Of a DNA stretch of 64,000 nt, positions 60,367 through 64,000 are shown in pieces; the first letter of the stretch is position 1, and each line of letters opens with the position of its first letter. The stretch comes from Dasypus novemcinctus. Taxonomy: Eukaryota; Chordata; Mammalia; Cingulata; Dasypodidae. A program made the position numbers and the translations under genes. Below the pieces are notes generated by a model. The model did not search any database and had not been told where the DNA came from. It saw only the letters and a program-made list of their open reading frames with translations. The stretch covers positions 813,501 through 877,500 of the forward strand of contig NC_080698.1 in the NCBI RefSeq assembly GCF_030445035.2, in the 5' to 3' direction.

Positions 60367-60707
60367 GGTGCCCGCGGACTCGGTACACGGGCCGACAAGG
60401 CCTCCGGCAGGGGCACGAGGGCAGCGCTTGCAGGGCAGGGCAGGCCCAGACAGAAAAGTGAATAAGTTACAGCTTTTAACGCTCAGGGGCAGCCAGCCCT
60501 GGGGGGCTTCGCAGCTGAGGCAAGCCCCGTCAGGCTGGGCCTTCTGGGGGCAGGGAGGCAGGGGGCAGAGGGCAGGACGCAGCGGTCGGGGAACGCCGGC
60601 GGCTGACCGCAGCTCCCGAGCTCGGGCCCACGGCTGGTCGACACCCAAGACCTACAGGAGGGACTTGAGGCCTGTGCCCTGCCGCGACCCGACCGCCCCC
60701 AGAGAGC

Positions 60708-60730
60708 AAATAAATTACAGAAATAAATTA
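60708..60730 (-). promoter_or_regulatory. CSRNP1: second pair of AU-rich motifs
   Basis: Two AATTTATTT motifs in minus-strand reading, 13 bp apart, in the CSRNP1 3' UTR. They support the ARE reading of the upstream site. Confidence 0.55.
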
Positions 60731-60954
60731 GTCTTCACAGCCCGGAGGATTTCCTGGGTCAGGCTCAGGGCAGTGGCCGAGGCGGCCCGTTCGCACATCT
60801 CTGGGCGTAGGAACACGATCCAGATATCGAAACGGGGCCTGCAGAGCTCCAGGGACCCACGCCGCGGCGGCCGGGAGGACGCGTGGGGGCAGGGGCGGGC
60901 GGCTGGAGAGCGGCGCCCCCAGCCCAGCGCCCTCGGCAGCACAGAAAGTCAAGC

Positions 60955-60968
60955 AATAAATAAATAAA
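60955..60968 (-). promoter_or_regulatory. CSRNP1: AU-rich element in CSRNP1 3' UTR
   Basis: On the minus strand it reads TTTATTTATTTATT, overlapping ATTTA pentamers that include the nonamer TTATTTATT. It sits about 80 nt after the stop. Such elements shorten the half-life of immediate-early mRNAs. Confidence 0.75.
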
Positions 60969-61047
60969 CCCACAGTGGTACACAGGCCGGTGTGCCCACG
61001 GGGCAGACGGGGGAGCCCGGCTCAAGAGCCCCCGGCGCCCCGCAGCC

Positions 61048-61959
61048 TCACACAGGCACGGGCTCCAGGTTGGCGGGGCCGGCGTCCTCGAACAGCTGGC
61101 CATCAAAGGGGGCATCGGCGCCGGGCTCGAAGCCCAGCAGAGACTCCAGGAAGCAGGGGCTGCTGCCCCCGGACGGGCAGGGGCTGGGCACAGGGAACAG
61201 CGGCACCTCCGGGCGGGCCGGGCTCTCGGGGGGCCTCCGGGCCGAGTAGCGGGGCCCCAGGCTATAGTCTGGCAGGGCCTGGAGCAGCTCGAAGGAGTCA
61301 CAGGAGGACAAGCTCGGCTCCACAGAGCTGCTCGGGGCATCCCCCCCGGGCGGCTCGGGGCTGCCAGGGAGACCCCCTACCCTCAGCCCGCCAAGGCCAC
61401 CGTCCAGGAGGCAGCTGGTGTCCAGGTTGGCGTTTTCGTCCAGGACGCCCGCGGTGAGGCCCGAGCCGCAGTAGCCGTGGGTCCAGCCGGCCAGGCCATC
61501 AGGCTCCCCGGGCCCGAAGACATCGGAAGGGTGGAAGCAGCCGAGAGGGTCCAGGCGGCCCCCGCCGCCCTCCCCCTCCTCGACCCCGAGGTCGGAGTCG
61601 CTGAAGGTCAGGAGCCGCACCAGGCTGTCGTCGTCCGCGCCAGGCCGGCGGCCGGGGTCCCCAGGGGCCTCGCCGGCACCTGACGCGGAGGACGCCGTGG
61701 AGGAATCACTTGCGTCGCTGCTGCAGCTGTCGGCACCCAGCTCGCTGGCCGCGGGGGGCTTGCCCAGGGGCAGGGCGGGCGGCGGGCTGCCCGGTGCAGG
61801 GACCTCCAGCTCCACCAGGCCGGCGCCGCGCTCCAGCCGCAGGCGGGTGAGCGTGTGCCGGAGGTGGGTCTGCACGCGCACCTGGTTGAACTCCACGCGG
61901 CCCTCGGGGTTGGCGCAGCCCTCCCTGCAGCAGCCGCAGGGGAACGCCGTGTGGTCCAT
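61048..61959 (-). CDS. CSRNP1: CSRNP1 terminal coding exon
   Basis: 303 codons plus TGA at 61048-61050, from MDHTAFPCGCCREGC to LEPVPV. It includes the second cysteine cluster, the serine tract SCSSDASDSSTASS, the conserved FELLQALPDYSLGP and the motif CFLESLLGF. Acceptor CTCTTGCAG; the intron before it is only 84 bp. Confidence 0.96.
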   Translation of the reverse strand: MDHTAFPCGCCREGCANPEGRVEFNQVRVQTHLRHTLTRLRLERGAGLVELEVPAPGSPPPALPLGKPPAASELGADSCSSDASDSSTASSASGAGEAPGDPGRRPGADDDSLVRLLTFSDSDLGVEEGEGGGGRLDPLGCFHPSDVFGPGEPDGLAGWTHGYCGSGLTAGVLDENANLDTSCLLDGGLGGLRVGGLPGSPEPPGGDAPSSSVEPSLSSCDSFELLQALPDYSLGPRYSARRPPESPARPEVPLFPVPSPCPSGGSSPCFLESLLGFEPGADAPFDGQLFEDAGPANLEPVPV

Positions 61960-62823
61960 CTGCAAGAGGGGGGGCACGAGTGAGGGGCCCACCCGGCGCC
62001 TGCCTGCCCGCCCGCCCGGCCCTCCCGCCAGCCCGGCACCCACCTGGCACTTGATGCCCGCCAGGCTGCAGCTGCAGGTCTCGGGGTCGCAGACCTGGTC
62101 GCAGCGACAGCCGCAGTCCTGGCGGAACCGGCGCAGGGCCTGCAGCTCCCGCTTCTCCTCCCGGTCCACCCTCCGCACGCCCGCGGCCCGCAGCAGAGCC
62201 CGCCGCTGCCGGGCGGGGAAGGGCTGCAGGAAGGCCCCCTCGTCCAGCTGGCCGCCCGCCTCGGCCGCGGCTAGGTCCTGCTCCACAGCTGCATCCTCGA
62301 TGGCATCCACCGTGAGCGGCTGGCCCGCCTGTGCCTCGGGCGCCCCGGCTGCCAAGAGCTGCATCCACAGAGAGGGCAGGTGAGCGGCACAGCCGGGCGC
62401 CCTGAGCCCGCGGTCACTACAGACATGCCGGGGCCCACCCTGCCGCGCCCTGCCCAGTGGGGACAGGACGCCGAGGGCACCGCCCCAGGCCAGACAAACC
62501 CACCCCCCAGGGCCCCCGTCTGGCCTGCCCGCCTCCCCACGCACCTCCCCGGGGTGCTCCTACCTTCTGCCGTAGCACCTGCAGCTTCTCCTCCTTCAGG
62601 CGCTGGCGGAGCTTCTCCCGCCGCGCCCGGGCCTGCTCCTGCGCGAACTCCGCCAGGGAGAAGCGGTGGCAGGCGCTGTGGCCGGGGGCCATGCCCAGGG
62701 TGCAGCCTCCGCGGCCGGGCACGCTGGTGAAGCCCTGGCACCGCGGGAAGTAGAAGACGGTGACGCCGTCGAAGGCAACGCGGCCCGCGCGCTTCAGGGG
62801 CGTGCGCCTCAGGATGGGCAGGG
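61048..62823 (-). CDS. CSRNP1: CSRNP1 (AXUD1), 3' part, three coding exons
   Basis: Cysteine/serine-rich nuclear protein 1 is a nuclear transcriptional activator, first described as a gene induced by AXIN1. Minus-strand coding exons 62564-62823, 62044-62358 and 61048-61959 join in frame into about 494 residues. They contain the family core RVAFDGVTVFYFPRCQGF, the basic, helical stretch EFAQEQARARREKLRQRLKE, two cysteine clusters (CGCRCDQVCDPETCSC and CGCCREGC), a serine tract, an acidic segment and the C-terminus EPVPV. The first coding exon (human MTGLLKRKFDQL, from memory) was not found left of 64000 and should lie beyond the window. The gene is convergent with TTC21A. Confidence 0.96.
62044..62358 (-). 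CDS. CSRNP1: CSRNP1 window exon 2 (cysteine cluster 1)
   Basis: 105 codons from LLAAGAPEAQAGQPLTVD to SLAGIKCQ, including the first cysteine cluster CGCRCDQVCDPETCSC. Acceptor GTGGATGCAG, donor GTGGGT. Confidence 0.95.
62564..62823 (-). CDS. CSRNP1: CSRNP1 window exon 1 (second coding exon)
   Basis: 260 bp, about 87 residues, from PLPILRRTPLKRAGRVAFDG to QVLRQK. Acceptor CCTCTGCAG, donor GTAGGA. It encodes the conserved N-terminal core of the CSRNP family. Confidence 0.95.
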
Positions 62824-64000
62824 CTGCAGAGGAGAGCGGGGGTTAGTCCTGGGAGCCCCCCGAGCCCCCGGCCCCCAACAGAGAGGAAAGGAGCGCCGTG
62901 TTGAGGGACCAGCCTGGCCCGAGCGGAGCCACGCCCCGGCTGGTCCAAGGTCCAGCACCCTGCCATCTCCGGGCACCTCCAGGCCGTCTTTCTACCTGAC
63001 TCGTAGGAGCTCTTGATACTGATACTCGAGGTGTGAGCCACCGTCTAGTCTATCTCTGCAAGTATTTCAGTCTTATTTTTAACAAATCAATTTCATTGAT
63101 ATTTTTAAAGCATAAGGTCTGTTAAAAGTGGAAAATCAATGGTACTTGGTATAATCACATCTTTCATTTCCATTCATGGATGGCATTTTATAAAATAATG
63201 TTTTAAGGGTTATGCAATAAAAATATATTGACCTTTTTTTAAATAAGCTTCCTTTTATAGGTTTTGCAGTAGGTTTAGAAGGGTTTTCTCTTTATAAGTT
63301 AACAACACTACTTTGACTAGTAAGCTATGTATTGATATATTTGATACCTATATTGATATATTATTGATTTTTGACTAGGTTGAATCATAAGAAATTGCCA
63401 TAAAAAAAACAGTGGAAGATAAGCAATTCCACATCATTCATCTTAATATGTTAACTTTATACCCAGTTACCTGAGTGAATTCCCTTATAAAAGTTTTTCC
63501 GTTTACATTCTTGAATTCACCAGGTAGGCAACCATTGCAAACAATGGCCCTTGTGCCTGCCCCCAGCCTCCTCCTTTGCTAACTGCGCTGGCTGGCGCTT
63601 CCCAGCAGCTCCGCAGGGAGGCTGGCAGCCGTGCCTGACCGCCAGAGTGTGTCCAGCACTTCCTCACTAATCCCAGAGCCCGCTGTGGGGGTGAGGGAGA
63701 CGTGTTTAAAATCACGTTAAGGTAGCACTCGCTTATTTCTATCCTACCTAGGGTTTTAGGTAGAAGGACTATTACATTTTATCCAAAATTCCTTCAGCAC
63801 CTTTTCCCTCTTCTGACACGGCGATGAGGTGAACTGTGCAACTGGGTGTCCTTGAGTTTCCAGAATAACCCACAATAGTTCAGTCAAATCATGTACGATT
63901 AGAGTCCTTGTGCTAAGGCTGCACTTGGGATTTTCCATGTGTATTCTTATGTGAGAACAGCTCTGTTTTTGTCTGTTTAGGACATGCGTTCTCCATGGGG
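62824..64000 (-). other. CSRNP1: CSRNP1 intron 1, left part
   Basis: Sequence upstream of the second CSRNP1 coding exon. It switches abruptly to AT-rich at about 63040 and returns to mixed composition at about 63540. I find no match to the CSRNP1 N-terminal exon. Confidence 0.55.

Larger units (their letters stand above)
60340..61047 (-). other. CSRNP1: CSRNP1 3' UTR
   Basis: Minus-strand sequence after the CSRNP1 stop up to a variant poly(A) signal. It contains several ATTTA motifs and no coding exon. The distal end is inferred. Confidence 0.65.

Overview
The window is vertebrate nuclear DNA: introns carry GT-AG junctions, and the spliced reading frames match four neighbouring mammalian genes in the order and orientation of human chromosome 3p22.2: WDR48 (+), GORASP1 (-), TTC21A (+), CSRNP1 (-). 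Two full-length tRNA-derived SINEs and several partial ones belong to a family I recognise as the armadillo DAS-SINEs. I therefore infer an armadillo (Dasypus-like xenarthran), most likely nine-banded armadillo.

Layout. 1-20973: 3' part of WDR48 (UAF1), 12 coding exons in an AT-rich region with long introns, an old L1 and SINEs; earlier exons lie left of the window. 20974-23848: convergent 3' ends of WDR48 and GORASP1, with candidate poly(A) signals of the two strands about 40 bp apart. 23849-31175: complete GORASP1 (GRASP65) CDS in nine exons, 418 aa. 31176-31649: CpG-rich bidirectional promoter shared with TTC21A, containing a 56-bp tandem repeat and an RFX X-box-like site. 31650-58364: complete TTC21A (IFT139-like TPR protein) CDS in 29 exons, 1313 aa, with one GC-AG intron and several minisatellites in its introns. 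58365-60340: convergent TTC21A/CSRNP1 3' ends. 60340-62823: the last three coding exons of CSRNP1 with an AU-rich 3' UTR; its first coding exon is not in the window.

All exon boundaries were read by hand and checked by phase: each gene joins into an uninterrupted frame. The genes do not form a pathway. WDR48 is a deubiquitinase cofactor, GORASP1 a Golgi stacking protein, TTC21A a ciliary and sperm-flagellar transport protein, and CSRNP1 a nuclear immediate-early transcription factor. Linkage is conserved synteny; the only clear regulatory coupling is the shared GORASP1/TTC21A promoter.

The most unusual feature is at least seven tandem-repeat arrays, including a 1.6-kb array of about 16-bp units in TTC21A intron 6 and one that fills nearly all of TTC21A intron 24. 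These arrays produce most of the long spurious open frames. I found no sign of a previously undescribed gene system.
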